Source: Companilactobacillus nodensis DSM 19682 = JCM 14932 = NBRC 107160
GTDB lineage: Bacteria; Bacillota; Bacilli; Lactobacillales; Lactobacillaceae
DNA: 64,000 bases
Direction of reading: 5' to 3'
NCBI RefSeq assembly: GCF_000615905.1
Contig: NZ_BAMN01000006.1
Coordinates: forward strand, 1 to 64,000
Shown here in pieces: positions 54,766-62,155 of this stretch; positions within the stretch are counted from its first letter, which is position 1, and the number at the start of each line of letters is the position of its first letter. The position numbers and the translations under genes were made by a program. Below the pieces are notes generated by a model that searched no databases, had not been told where the DNA came from, and worked only from the letters and a program-made list of their open reading frames with translations.

Positions 54766-56148
54766 ATGGGACTTTTTGATCGAATAAAAAAAGCTTTTAC
54801 CGGTAAAGACGAAGAAGAAGATAAAAAAGAACAAGAAACAAAAGAAGCTGTTGAAGGCGAGGAATCCGCTAACGATGCTGAATCAGAAGACTCTGAGTCA
54901 GATAAGTCAGAGAATACTGAAACCCCTGCTGAATCGGAAACTGAAAATGAACCAAAAGAAGTTGTGGAAGAACCAGAGCAGGAAGCAAAAGAGGTAAATG
55001 AAGAGCCTGCTGAGCCAGTGGAGAAAACGGAAGAGCCAGTTGAAGACAATACTCCAGCTGAATCAACCGAGGAACCAGTGGAAACTCCGTCTGAAGAATC
55101 ACAACCTGAAGAAACAACAGAACTAGAATCGGAGTCAGAGCAAGCTACTGAAACTACTGAAGAGTCTGAGTCAGAAGTTTCAGAAGAGCCTGAAGAAAAA
55201 GATGATATCAAAGAGTACGATGAAGGATTAAAGAAGAGTCGTAATTCATTTGGTGCTCGTTTTAATCGCTTCTTGGCTAACTTTAGAAGTGTTGATGAAG
55301 AGTTCTTTGATGATCTTGAAGAGTTGTTGATCGAATCTGATGTTGGTTATGAAACTGCTTTGAAGTTGTCTGATGAACTACGTGAAGAAGTTAAGTTAGA
55401 GAATGTTAAGAAACGTTCTGATGTTTCTGATGTCATCGTTCGCAAATTAGTTGATATGTACGATGAGGAGGGCAAAGAAGAAGATAATTCATTGAAGTTT
55501 AGTGCTGATAAAACACCAACAGTCTTCTTATTCGTTGGAGTTAATGGTGCTGGTAAGACAACAACTATTGGTAAATTGGCTCACAGATATCAACAAGAAG
55601 GTAAAAAAGTTCTTTTGGCGGCTGGTGATACATTTAGAGCTGGTGCTATCGAACAATTACAAGAATGGGGACGTCGTGTAAATGTTCCTGTTGAAGCAAG
55701 CAAGCCACAGACTGATCCTGCTTCCGTTGTTTATGACGCTGTTCAACGCGCAGTTAATGATGACTATGATATTTTACTAGTCGATACTGCTGGACGTTTA
55801 CAGAACAAAGAAGGACTCATGCGTGAGCTTGAAAAAATCAAACGTGTTATTACTCGTGAACTTCCAGATGCTCCACAAGAAGTATTATTAGTTTTGGATG
55901 GTTCAACCGGACAAAACGCTTTGAGTCAAGCTAAGCAATTCAATGAAACAACTGATGTTACAGGAATTGTTTTGACTAAGATCGATGGTAGTTCACAAGG
56001 TGGTATTGTCTTACCGATCCGTAATGAATTACACATTCCAGTTAAACTGGTGGGATTAGGTGAACAAATGGATGATCTTAGAGACTTTGACCCTGAGAAA
56101 TTTATTTATGGACTATTTAAGGAACTGATCGTCGGTTCCGGTAAATAA
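54766..56148 (+). CDS. ftsY: Signal recognition particle receptor FtsY
   Basis: GTPase that docks the SRP-ribosome complex at the membrane. The first 150 residues are a low-complexity acidic A domain rich in Glu, Ser, Thr and Pro. The NG domain follows with G1 GVNGAGKTT, AAGDTFRAGAIEQL, DTAGRLQNK and TKIDGSSQGG. At 460 aa the acidic part is longer than in Bacillus, as is common in lactobacilli. AGGAGA precedes the ATG. Confidence 0.97.
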   Translation: MGLFDRIKKAFTGKDEEEDKKEQETKEAVEGEESANDAESEDSESDKSENTETPAESETENEPKEVVEEPEQEAKEVNEEPAEPVEKTEEPVEDNTPAESTEEPVETPSEESQPEETTELESESEQATETTEESESEVSEEPEEKDDIKEYDEGLKKSRNSFGARFNRFLANFRSVDEEFFDDLEELLIESDVGYETALKLSDELREEVKLENVKKRSDVSDVIVRKLVDMYDEEGKEEDNSLKFSADKTPTVFLFVGVNGAGKTTTIGKLAHRYQQEGKKVLLAAGDTFRAGAIEQLQEWGRRVNVPVEASKPQTDPASVVYDAVQRAVNDDYDILLVDTAGRLQNKEGLMRELEKIKRVITRELPDAPQEVLLVLDGSTGQNALSQAKQFNETTDVTGIVLTKIDGSSQGGIVLPIRNELHIPVKLVGLGEQMDDLRDFDPEKFIYGLFKELIVGSGK

Positions 56149-56150
56149 TT

Positions 56151-56492
56151 ATGGGCATTGATGAAACAACTAAGATAAATTTGTTGTATAATTTTTATCA
56201 TTCTTTATTAACCAAAAAACAAAATCAATATATTAATTTATATTATGTTGAAGACTTTTCTTTGAGTGAAATCGCTGAACAACTTGATGTGTCGCGTCAA
56301 GCTGTTATGGACAATTTGCATCGTTCAGTCAGTCTGTTAGAATCTTTTGAAGCAGAACTAGGATTAGTACAGAAGACACAAGAAATCGACGATATTGCCA
56401 GTCAACTAGATCGGATTGTTTTGAAAAAGTATCCTAAGGATAAAGAATTGGTAGAATTAGTAAGACGTATTTCAAAAATAAATGAAAAATAA
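56151..56492 (+). CDS. ylxM: YlxM/p13-like helix-turn-helix protein
   Basis: A 113-aa sigma-70 region 4-like protein (UPF0122) found between ftsY and ffh; it may modulate SRP. It has NLYYVEDFSLSEIAEQL and a helix-turn-helix DVSRQAVMDNLHR. The gene starts 2 bases after the ftsY stop, so coupled translation is likely, and lies 12 bases before ffh. Confidence 0.93.
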   Translation: MGIDETTKINLLYNFYHSLLTKKQNQYINLYYVEDFSLSEIAEQLDVSRQAVMDNLHRSVSLLESFEAELGLVQKTQEIDDIASQLDRIVLKKYPKDKELVELVRRISKINEK

Positions 56493-56504
56493 TAGGAGTA
56501 AGAG

Positions 56505-57941
56505 ATGGCTTTTGAAGGATTAAGTGAACGACTACAAAAAGTTTTTTCTTCGCTGAAAGGTAAAGGAAAACTTTCAGAAGATGATGTTCGTGCTGTAATG
56601 CGTGAAGTTAGAATGGCTTTACTTGAGGCCGATGTTAACTTCGATGTTGTTAAGGGATTCGTTAAACAAGTTAGAGAACGTGCATTAGGTTCAGAAGTAA
56701 TGGACAGTTTGACACCTTCACAACAAGTAATCAAAATTGTTGATGACGAATTAACTAAGTTGATGGGTGAGGAAGCTGTTCCGCTAAACAAAGCTCCACA
56801 TATTCCAACTATCATCATGATGGTTGGTCTTCAAGGTGCTGGTAAAACCACAACTGCTGGTAAGTTAGCTAAGTATTTGATGGCAAACGACAAGGCTCGT
56901 CCAATGTTTATTGCAGGGGATGTTTATCGTCCTGCCGCTATTGAACAGTTGAAGGTCGTTGGTGAACAAGTTGGTGCTCCGGTTTATGATGAAGGTACCG
57001 ACAAGGATCCAGTTGACATTGTTCGTAATGGTTTGAAACAAGCTGAAGAGAACAAGAATGATTATGTAATCATTGATACTGCCGGACGTTTGGAAATCGA
57101 CGATAAGTTGATGGACGAATTGGCACGTATCAAAGAGTTAGCTCATCCAAATGAAATCTTGTTCGTTGCCGATGCGATGACTGGTCAAGTTGCTGCTAAG
57201 GTTGCTCATGGATTCGACGAACAACTTGATATTACTGGTGTTGTACTAACTAAGTTGGATGGTGATACCCGTGGTGGGGCCGCACTTTCAATTCGTTCGG
57301 TTACTGGTAAGCCAATCAAGTTCATTGGACAAGGTGAAAAACTCGATCAATTGGATGTTTTCCATCCCGATCGTATGGCTGATCGTATTTTGGGTATGGG
57401 TGATATGCTTACGCTTATCGAAAAAGCCCAGACAGACTACGATGCTAAACAAGCTGAAGAAATGGCTGAAAAAATCAGAGAAAACAGTTTTGATTTCAAT
57501 GATTTTATTGACCAAATGGATCAAGTTCAAAAAATGGGACCACTTGATGAAATTATGAAGATGATCCCTGGAATGGCTAATAATCCGCAATTAGCAAATG
57601 TTAGTATCGGTGAAAAAGATATCGATCACTTGAAGGCAATTGTTTATTCAATGACACCTAAGGAACGTGAGAATCCTGATTTATTGAACCCTTCACGCCG
57701 TCGTAGAATTGCTAGTGGATCTGGCCGTAATATTCAAGAAGTCAATCGCATGATCAAACAGTTCAAGCAATCCCGTGACATGATGAAACAAATGAGTAAG
57801 GGAAATATGAATGGTCTTGATCAAATGATGGGCGGAGGAATGTCCGGAAAAATTGGGAAGATGGCCATGCGTTCAATGGTTAAGAAACAAAAGAAGAATA
57901 AAAAGAAGCGCTTGAAGAAGATCAAACGTTTTAAATCATAA
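56505..57941 (+). CDS. ffh: Signal recognition particle protein Ffh
   Basis: GTPase that with 4.5S RNA binds signal sequences on ribosomes. The N domain (1-90), G domain with GLQGAGKTTTAGKLA, DTAGRLEID, TKLDGDTRGGA, and a methionine-rich M domain (about 300-450) with SGSGRNIQEVNRMIKQF. The tail is lysine-rich. Length 478 aa is normal. A terminator follows. Confidence 0.98.
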   Translation: MAFEGLSERLQKVFSSLKGKGKLSEDDVRAVMREVRMALLEADVNFDVVKGFVKQVRERALGSEVMDSLTPSQQVIKIVDDELTKLMGEEAVPLNKAPHIPTIIMMVGLQGAGKTTTAGKLAKYLMANDKARPMFIAGDVYRPAAIEQLKVVGEQVGAPVYDEGTDKDPVDIVRNGLKQAEENKNDYVIIDTAGRLEIDDKLMDELARIKELAHPNEILFVADAMTGQVAAKVAHGFDEQLDITGVVLTKLDGDTRGGAALSIRSVTGKPIKFIGQGEKLDQLDVFHPDRMADRILGMGDMLTLIEKAQTDYDAKQAEEMAEKIRENSFDFNDFIDQMDQVQKMGPLDEIMKMIPGMANNPQLANVSIGEKDIDHLKAIVYSMTPKERENPDLLNPSRRRRIASGSGRNIQEVNRMIKQFKQSRDMMKQMSKGNMNGLDQMMGGGMSGKIGKMAMRSMVKKQKKNKKKRLKKIKRFKS

Positions 57942-57950
57942 AAAAATACG

Positions 57951-57988
57951 AGGTGTAAAGAAAAAAACTTTACACTTCTATTTTTTTT
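57951..57988 (+). terminator. Terminator after ffh
   Basis: AGGTGTAAAG (57951-57960) pairs with CTTTACACTTCT (57968-57979), followed by T8. Confidence 0.9.
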
Positions 57989-57997
57989 GTGTATACT
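57969..57997 (+). promoter_or_regulatory. rpsP promoter overlapping the ffh terminator
   Basis: TTTACA (57969-57974), a 17-bp spacer and TATACT (57992-57997). The -35 lies in the right arm of the ffh terminator. Confidence 0.65.
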
Positions 57998-58027
57998 AAC
58001 AAAGTTAAGTATTTAGGAGGAAACAAA

Positions 58028-58300
58028 ATGTCAGTTAAGATTAGAATGAAACGTATGGGTAGTAAGTTAAGACCATTTTACAGAATCGTTGTTGCTGATT
58101 CACGTGCACCACGTGATGGCCGCTTCATCGAACAAGTTGGTTACTACAACCCAATTACACAACCAGAAGAAATCAAGTTAGATGATGACAAGATTATGGA
58201 TTGGTTACAAAAAGGTGCACAACCTTCAGATACAGTTCGTAACTTGCTTAAGACACATGGTATTATGCAAAAGTATCATGAAAGCAAATATTCAAAATAA
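58028..58300 (+). CDS. rpsP: Ribosomal protein S16
   Basis: Small-subunit assembly protein, 90 aa: [20 protein letters not shown] and a GYYNPITQP segment. TTAGGAGG sets the ATG at 58028. In most relatives khpA (a KH-domain RNA-binding protein) follows; here only 71 bases lie before rimM, so it is absent from this place. Confidence 0.97.
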   Translation: MSVKIRMKRMGSKLRPFYRIVVADSRAPRDGRFIEQVGYYNPITQPEEIKLDDDKIMDWLQKGAQPSDTVRNLLKTHGIMQKYHESKYSK

Positions 58301-58313
58301 TTGAATAATAAAA

Positions 58314-58350
58314 GTGGGATCAGATAAAACTTCGTTTTGTCAGGTCCTAT
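58314..58350 (+). terminator. Weak hairpin between rpsP and rimM
   Basis: AAAAC/GTTTT around a TTC loop, extended by GGA/TCC pairs. The T-run is broken by A, so it may only attenuate. Confidence 0.45.
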
Positions 58351-58371
58351 TTATTTATCACGGAGGAGCCA

Positions 58372-58890
58372 ATGGCCGAGAAATTATACAGAGTGGGTAC
58401 AATAGTTAATACTCATGGTATTAAAGGTGAACTAAGGATCATACCTATTACAGATTTTCCAGAAGAGAGATTCAAGTCTGGTGCTAAGTTATATTTGCAC
58501 AAAACTGGAAGTGCTGAAAAGCAACTTGTAGTGGAATCTTCACGTAAACACAAGAATTTTATTTTGATAAAATTCGAAGGTTATGACAATATCAATGACG
58601 TGGAACAGTATGTTAAGTCTGAGATTTTTGCTGACAATGAAGTGAAGCCTAAACTTGCTGAAGGTGAATTTTTGTACAGTCAGATTATTGGCTTAGACGT
58701 GGTTGATCCTGTGTTAGGCAATATTGGTAAAGTAAAAGAGATAATTGAACTCGGTCCGAATGATGTTTGGGTCGTTAAGGGTTCGAAGTATAAGGAAGTA
58801 CTAGTTCCTTATATTGATGATGTTGTAAAAAAGGTGGATCTTGAAGGTCAAAAAATTGACGTTGAGATTCCGGATGGATTGATAGACTAA
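58372..58890 (+). CDS. rimM: Ribosome maturation factor RimM
   Basis: Binds S19 and helps 30S head assembly. The N-terminal RimM domain has [16 protein letters not shown] and the C-terminal PRC-barrel domain has [10 protein letters not shown] and NDVWVVKG and [13 protein letters not shown]. Length 172 aa is normal. GGAGGA precedes the ATG. The stop overlaps the trmD ATG by one base. Confidence 0.96.
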   Translation: MAEKLYRVGTIVNTHGIKGELRIIPITDFPEERFKSGAKLYLHKTGSAEKQLVVESSRKHKNFILIKFEGYDNINDVEQYVKSEIFADNEVKPKLAEGEFLYSQIIGLDVVDPVLGNIGKVKEIIELGPNDVWVVKGSKYKEVLVPYIDDVVKKVDLEGQKIDVEIPDGLID

Positions 58891-59627
58891 TGGATATTAC
58901 AGTTTTAAGTATTTTTCCCAGAATGTTTCAGTCATTGGATGAATCATTAATTGGCAAGGCTCAAGAAAAGGATTTAGTAAATATTGACGTTGTAGATTTC
59001 AGAGATTTTACGACTAATAAGCAGAACCACGTTGATGATTCACCGTACGGTGGTGGAGCTGGGATGCTTCTGCAAGCACAACCAATATATGACGCAATGG
59101 ACTATGTTGAAGAACAAAAGCCTGGTAAAAAACGTGTTATATTATTAGATCCCGCTGGTAAAACATTTAATACTAATATGGCGCGTGACTTTGCTAAGGA
59201 AGATCAATTAGTATTTATTTGTGGTCATTACGAGGGATTCGACGAACGGATCAAGGATTTAGTAACGGATGAAGTTTCGATCGGTGACTATATTCTGACT
59301 GGTGGTGAATTGCCAACCATGAGTATGATCGATGCTACACTGAGATTTGTTCCAGGCGTCCTAGGCAATTCTGTCTCTGCTGAAGATGAATCATTTTCTA
59401 ACGGATTATTGGAATACCCTCAGTATTCACGTCCTGCTGATTTTCGAGGTAAGAAGGTACCTGAGGTACTTACTAGTGGAGATCACGAAAAAATCCGTAT
59501 ATGGCGCTTGAAACAGTCTCTGAGAAAGACTTTGGAGAGACGTCCGGACTTATTGAATACGGTTGAGTTATCAAATGAAGAAAAACATTTCTTGAGAGAA
59601 ATAAAATCAGAAAACAGTTTACACTGA
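58890..59627 (+). CDS. trmD: tRNA (guanine37-N1)-methyltransferase
   Basis: Methylates G37 of tRNAs to prevent +1 frameshifting. The trefoil-knot SAM domain has [39 protein letters not shown] and [12 protein letters not shown]. Length 245 aa is normal. It is translationally coupled to rimM. Confidence 0.97.
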   Translation: MDITVLSIFPRMFQSLDESLIGKAQEKDLVNIDVVDFRDFTTNKQNHVDDSPYGGGAGMLLQAQPIYDAMDYVEEQKPGKKRVILLDPAGKTFNTNMARDFAKEDQLVFICGHYEGFDERIKDLVTDEVSIGDYILTGGELPTMSMIDATLRFVPGVLGNSVSAEDESFSNGLLEYPQYSRPADFRGKKVPEVLTSGDHEKIRIWRLKQSLRKTLERRPDLLNTVELSNEEKHFLREIKSENSLH

Positions 59628-59646
59628 AATACAATTAATGTATTAT
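59618..59646 (+). promoter_or_regulatory. rplS promoter
   Basis: TTTACA (59618-59623, inside the last codons of trmD), a 17-bp spacer and TATTAT (59641-59646). Confidence 0.65.
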
Positions 59647-59651
59647 TGTAA

Positions 59652-59730
59652 GAGTGTTTGAGCACATATTAACGATATTCCGCTGTATACCATTTAAGGA
59701 TATATAAGAGTGTCGAAACAGGAGAGAGTT
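59652..59730 (+). ncRNA. Candidate ribosomal protein L19 leader
   Basis: About 80 bases of leader between the promoter and rplS, ending in GAGAGAG before the ATG. Firmicute rplS genes often have an autoregulatory L19 leader at this place. I did not work out its fold, so this is a positional call. Confidence 0.35.
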
Positions 59731-59732
59731 TT

Positions 59733-60086
59733 ATGAATAAATTAATTCAAGATATTACATCAGAACAACTACGTTCAGATATTCCTGATTTCCGCCCTGG
59801 AGACACAGTTCGTGTCCACGCCAAGGTTGTTGAAGGTTCACGTGAACGTATTCAATTGTTCGAAGGTGTTGTAATTAAGAAACACGGTACAGGCGTTAGT
59901 GCTACATATACTGTTCGTAAGATCAGTAGTGGTGTTGGTGTTGAAAGAACATTCCCACTAAACACACCTCGTGTTGACAAGATCGAAGTTATCAGACATG
60001 GTCGTGTACGTCGTGCTAAGTTATACTACCTACGTGATCGTAAGGGTAAGGCTGCACGTATCAAGGAACGTCGTCGCGATATCTAA
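59733..60086 (+). CDS. rplS: Ribosomal protein L19
   Basis: Large-subunit protein at the subunit interface, 117 aa. It has [43 protein letters not shown] and ends [18 protein letters not shown]. The ATG follows a GAGAGAG ribosome binding site. It ends the rpsP-rplS block. Confidence 0.98.
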   Translation: MNKLIQDITSEQLRSDIPDFRPGDTVRVHAKVVEGSRERIQLFEGVVIKKHGTGVSATYTVRKISSGVGVERTFPLNTPRVDKIEVIRHGRVRRAKLYYLRDRKGKAARIKERRRDI

Positions 60087-60100
60087 TATTGCAATTAAAG

Positions 60101-60126
60101 AGATGCCTACGAGGCATCTTTTTTTG
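60101..60126 (+). terminator. rplS terminator
   Basis: AGATGCCT (60101-60108) pairs with AGGCATCT (60112-60119), followed by T7. Confidence 0.93.
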
Positions 60127-60130
60127 TATC

Positions 60131-60158
60131 AAAAAAGGATACTCATTCGAGTATCCTT
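60131..60158 (-). terminator. lexA terminator
   Basis: AAGGATACTC and GAGTATCCTT form a 10-bp stem with a four-base loop; on the minus strand a T-run follows. Confidence 0.9.
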
Positions 60159-60162
60159 AAAT

Positions 60163-60786
60163 TTAGAATATTTGTGAACGATACAATCCGACAACCTTAC
60201 CAAGAACTTCAACATTGTCCAAAATAATTGGATCCATTGTATCATTTTCAGGTTGTAGACGGTAATGTCCGTTTTCACTGTAGAATCGTTTGCAAGTGGC
60301 TTCAATATCTTCAGTCATTGCAATGACGATTTCACCATTGTTAGCAGTATTTTGCTCGTGAACAATAACTTGATCACCATCAAAGATACCGGCATTTATC
60401 ATACTTTCACCGTGAATATCTAACATGAATAGTTCACCAGAACTACGATTTAAGTCAGGTGGAATTGGGAAGTAGCCTTCAGGGTTACGCTCAGCTGTGA
60501 TAGGTTGACCAGCAGCAACAGCACCTAGGATCGGAATTTGCTTCGATTTAACACCGATTGAATTCAATCCAGCAACTGTCAATTCAATTGCTCTTGGCTT
60601 AGTTGGATCACGTTGTAAGTAACCTTTTTTCTCAAGTCGTGATAAATGACCGTGTACAGTTGACGTTGAAGATAGATCAACTGCCTCACAGATTTCTCTG
60701 ACGGTTGGTGGATAGCCATGATCGTCTAAATAATCATGGATGCATTGTAAAATTTGGGATTGTTTAGAGCCCTCAGCTTTTGACAT
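60163..60786 (-). CDS. lexA: SOS repressor LexA
   Basis: Represses DNA-damage genes and cleaves itself when RecA is activated. The N-terminal winged helix-turn-helix (1-70) has [23 protein letters not shown]. The self-cleavage site is A92-G93 in AVAAGQP; the catalytic pair is S128 (HGESM) and K166 (TCKRF). Length 207 aa is normal. It diverges from ynzC with a LexA box between them, so it controls itself. The same box type occurs at 20113 and 33702. Confidence 0.98.
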   Translation of the reverse strand: MSKAEGSKQSQILQCIHDYLDDHGYPPTVREICEAVDLSSTSTVHGHLSRLEKKGYLQRDPTKPRAIELTVAGLNSIGVKSKQIPILGAVAAGQPITAERNPEGYFPIPPDLNRSSGELFMLDIHGESMINAGIFDGDQVIVHEQNTANNGEIVIAMTEDIEATCKRFYSENGHYRLQPENDTMDPIILDNVEVLGKVVGLYRSQIF

Positions 60787-60817
60787 TAGAACACCTCATT
60801 GTTAATATCTTATTTAG

Positions 60818-60864
60818 ATTGTATCAGAATGATGATATAAATTCAAACAAGTGTTCGGTATAAT
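60818..60864. promoter_or_regulatory. Divergent lexA / ynzC promoters with a shared LexA box
   Basis: On the minus strand the lexA promoter is TTGAAT (60841-60846), 17-bp spacer, TACAAT (60818-60823). On the plus strand ynzC has TATAAT (60859-60864). The LexA box CAAACAAGTGTTCG (60844-60857, one mismatch from CGAAC-N4-GTTCG) overlaps the lexA -35 and lies one base before the ynzC -10, so one bound dimer could block both. Confidence 0.85.
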
Positions 60865-60880
60865 TAGGAGATATATAGAA

Positions 60881-61123
60881 ATGAAAGAACAAGAAGAACT
60901 AATTGCTAAGATAAATGAATTAGCACACAAGTCCAAGAATGGTGGATTGACACCTGAAGAGGCGCATCAACAAGGCGTGCTTCGTAAAAAGTATTTGGAA
61001 AATTTCCGTGCCAGTTTTAGATCACAAATCGAAATGATGAAGGTCTATGATAAGGAAGGAAAAGAAGTAACACCAAACAAAGTTAAAGAAATTCAACGTA
61101 AAAAGGGATTACGTGACGATTAG
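60881..61123 (+). CDS. ynzC: DUF896 family protein YnzC
   Basis: An 80-aa helical-hairpin protein with INELAHKSKNGGLTPEEAHQQGVLRKKYLENFRASF, the DUF896 core. In Bacillus ynzC is the third gene of the SOS operon yneA-yneB-ynzC next to lexA; here it is first, with yneA and yneB gone. TAGGAG precedes the ATG at 60881. It is SOS-controlled by the shared box. The function is unknown. Confidence 0.92.
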   Translation: MKEQEELIAKINELAHKSKNGGLTPEEAHQQGVLRKKYLENFRASFRSQIEMMKVYDKEGKEVTPNKVKEIQRKKGLRDD

Positions 61124-61186
61124 TCTTTTAATTACATTAAATTTTTTGTATCATTATAAGATGTATGGAAAGGGTGAAAATAAGAT

Positions 61187-61416
61187 ATGGGAATAACGAT
61201 CGCAGTTGGAGTTTTGGCTTTATTAGTTGGATTGATCATTGGTTTCTTCGCCGCAAGATGGTATATGAAGAAGTACTTTGAAGATAATCCACCAATTAGC
61301 CTGATATGATTAAACAAATGATGGCACAAATGGGACAAAAACCATCACAAAAGAAGTTGAATCAATTGATGAGCTCAATGAAAGCACAACAAAAGAAAGA
61401 AAATAGCAAAAAGTAA
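61187..61416 (+). pseudogene. yneF: YneF family membrane protein, frameshifted
   Basis: Small membrane protein (UPF0154) with one N-terminal helix (about residues 3-23, AVGVLALLVGLIIGFFAA) followed by RWYMKKYFEDNPPIS. The next bases, AGCCTGAT, give a stop at 61307; one more C (AGCCCTGAT) would give PDMIKQMMAQMGQKPSQKK and an end at 61416, the normal 76-aa form. AAAGGGTGA precedes the ATG. Confidence 0.88.
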
Positions 61417-61437
61417 AATTTAAGCATTTTAATTTCT

Positions 61438-61487
61438 AATAGGTAGACCTTGATTATTAAGTTAATCAGGGTCTACCTATTTTTTTG
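61438..61487 (+). terminator. Strong terminator after yneF
   Basis: A stem of about 17 pairs with outer arms AATAGGTAGACC and GGTCTACCTATT and inner TGATT/AATCA, followed by T7. Confidence 0.93.
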
Positions 61488-61510
61488 TTTAAAATACAAA
61501 ATGTATAATA

Positions 61511-61586
61511 ATTCCCGAACTATAATAATTTTAATAATTAAAATATTCTTTTTTAAAACGAATTCACGAATGATTATTAAAATTAT
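61511..61586. repeat. Inverted repeat and PurBox-like site before purE
   Basis: ATAATTTTAATAAT (61525-61538) and ATTATTAAAATTAT (61573-61586) are a perfect 14-bp inverted repeat with a 34-base centre holding two CGAA motifs. Just before it, ATTCCCGAACTAT (61511-61523) differs from the PurR PurBox AWWWCCGAACWWT at one position. These may be regulatory sites for the purine operon. Confidence 0.5.
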
Positions 61587-61609
61587 AGATATTAATGTAC
61601 GTCTTTTCC

Positions 61610-61638
61610 TTGAAAAATAAAATAATAGCTGTTAATAT
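61610..61638 (+). promoter_or_regulatory. Promoter of the pur operon
   Basis: TTGAAA (61610-61615), a 17-bp spacer and TAATAT (61633-61638). The expected leader to the purE ATG is only about 25 bases, too short for a riboswitch. Confidence 0.65.
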
Positions 61639-61669
61639 TTGAGTACTAATTAGAAAGGGTAAACAAATA

Positions 61670-62155
61670 ATGAAAGATGTTGCAATAATCATGGGTTCCA
61701 TTTCAGATTTAAAAACAATGGAAAAAACTATTGAGACACTTGAACAATTGGAAGTTAGTTATGAAGTTAAAGTGATCTCTGCACATAGGATGCCGCAAGA
61801 AATGCTTGATTTCGCAATTGGAGCAGCAGCAAATCATTTCAAAGTCATTATTGCCGGTGCTGGCGGTGCTGCACATTTGCCAGGTATGATTGCTTCTTCA
61901 ACCATACTTCCAGTTATCGGTGTACCCGTTAAATCCAGTACGCTCAATGGCATAGACTCACTGTTATCTATTGTACAGATGCCTAGTGGTGTTCCAGTCG
62001 CTACCGTTGCAATTGGTGATGCTGGAGCAACTAATGCAGCGATTCTAGCTACCAAGATTTGTGCATTAGAAAACGAACAATATGCAATCAATTTGATTGA
62101 TTATCAAAATCGAATGCATGACAAATCAGTAGAAAGTGGGAAAAATCTTGAATAA
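61670..62155 (+). CDS. purE: N5-carboxyaminoimidazole ribonucleotide mutase
   Basis: Moves the carboxyl group from N5 to C4 to form CAIR in purine synthesis. It has IIMGSISDLKTMEKT, the SAHRMP motif with the catalytic His, and IIAGAGGAAHLPGMIA. Length 161 aa is normal. AAAGGG lies before the ATG. First gene of the pur operon, overlapping purK by 8 bases. Confidence 0.97.
   Translation: MKDVAIIMGSISDLKTMEKTIETLEQLEVSYEVKVISAHRMPQEMLDFAIGAAANHFKVIIAGAGGAAHLPGMIASSTILPVIGVPVKSSTLNGIDSLLSIVQMPSGVPVATVAIGDAGATNAAILATKICALENEQYAINLIDYQNRMHDKSVESGKNLE

Noticed and set aside
54759-55211. A 150-codon minus-strand open frame rich in Ser, opposite the start of ftsY
   Set aside because: It is the reverse reading of the Glu/Ser/Thr-rich acidic A domain of ftsY. 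Low-complexity GAA/TCA codons leave the opposite strand open by chance; there is no ribosome binding site or known motif.
15640-61310. Programmed ribosomal frameshifting as the reason for the split genes
   Set aside because: The gmk, prkC and yneF sites have no slippery heptamer or following structure, and none of these genes is known to use recoding. A missing base explains each better.
61487-61669. Purine riboswitch before purE
   Set aside because: The predicted transcript leader is only about 25 bases and I see none of the conserved junction sequences of the guanine/adenine aptamer.
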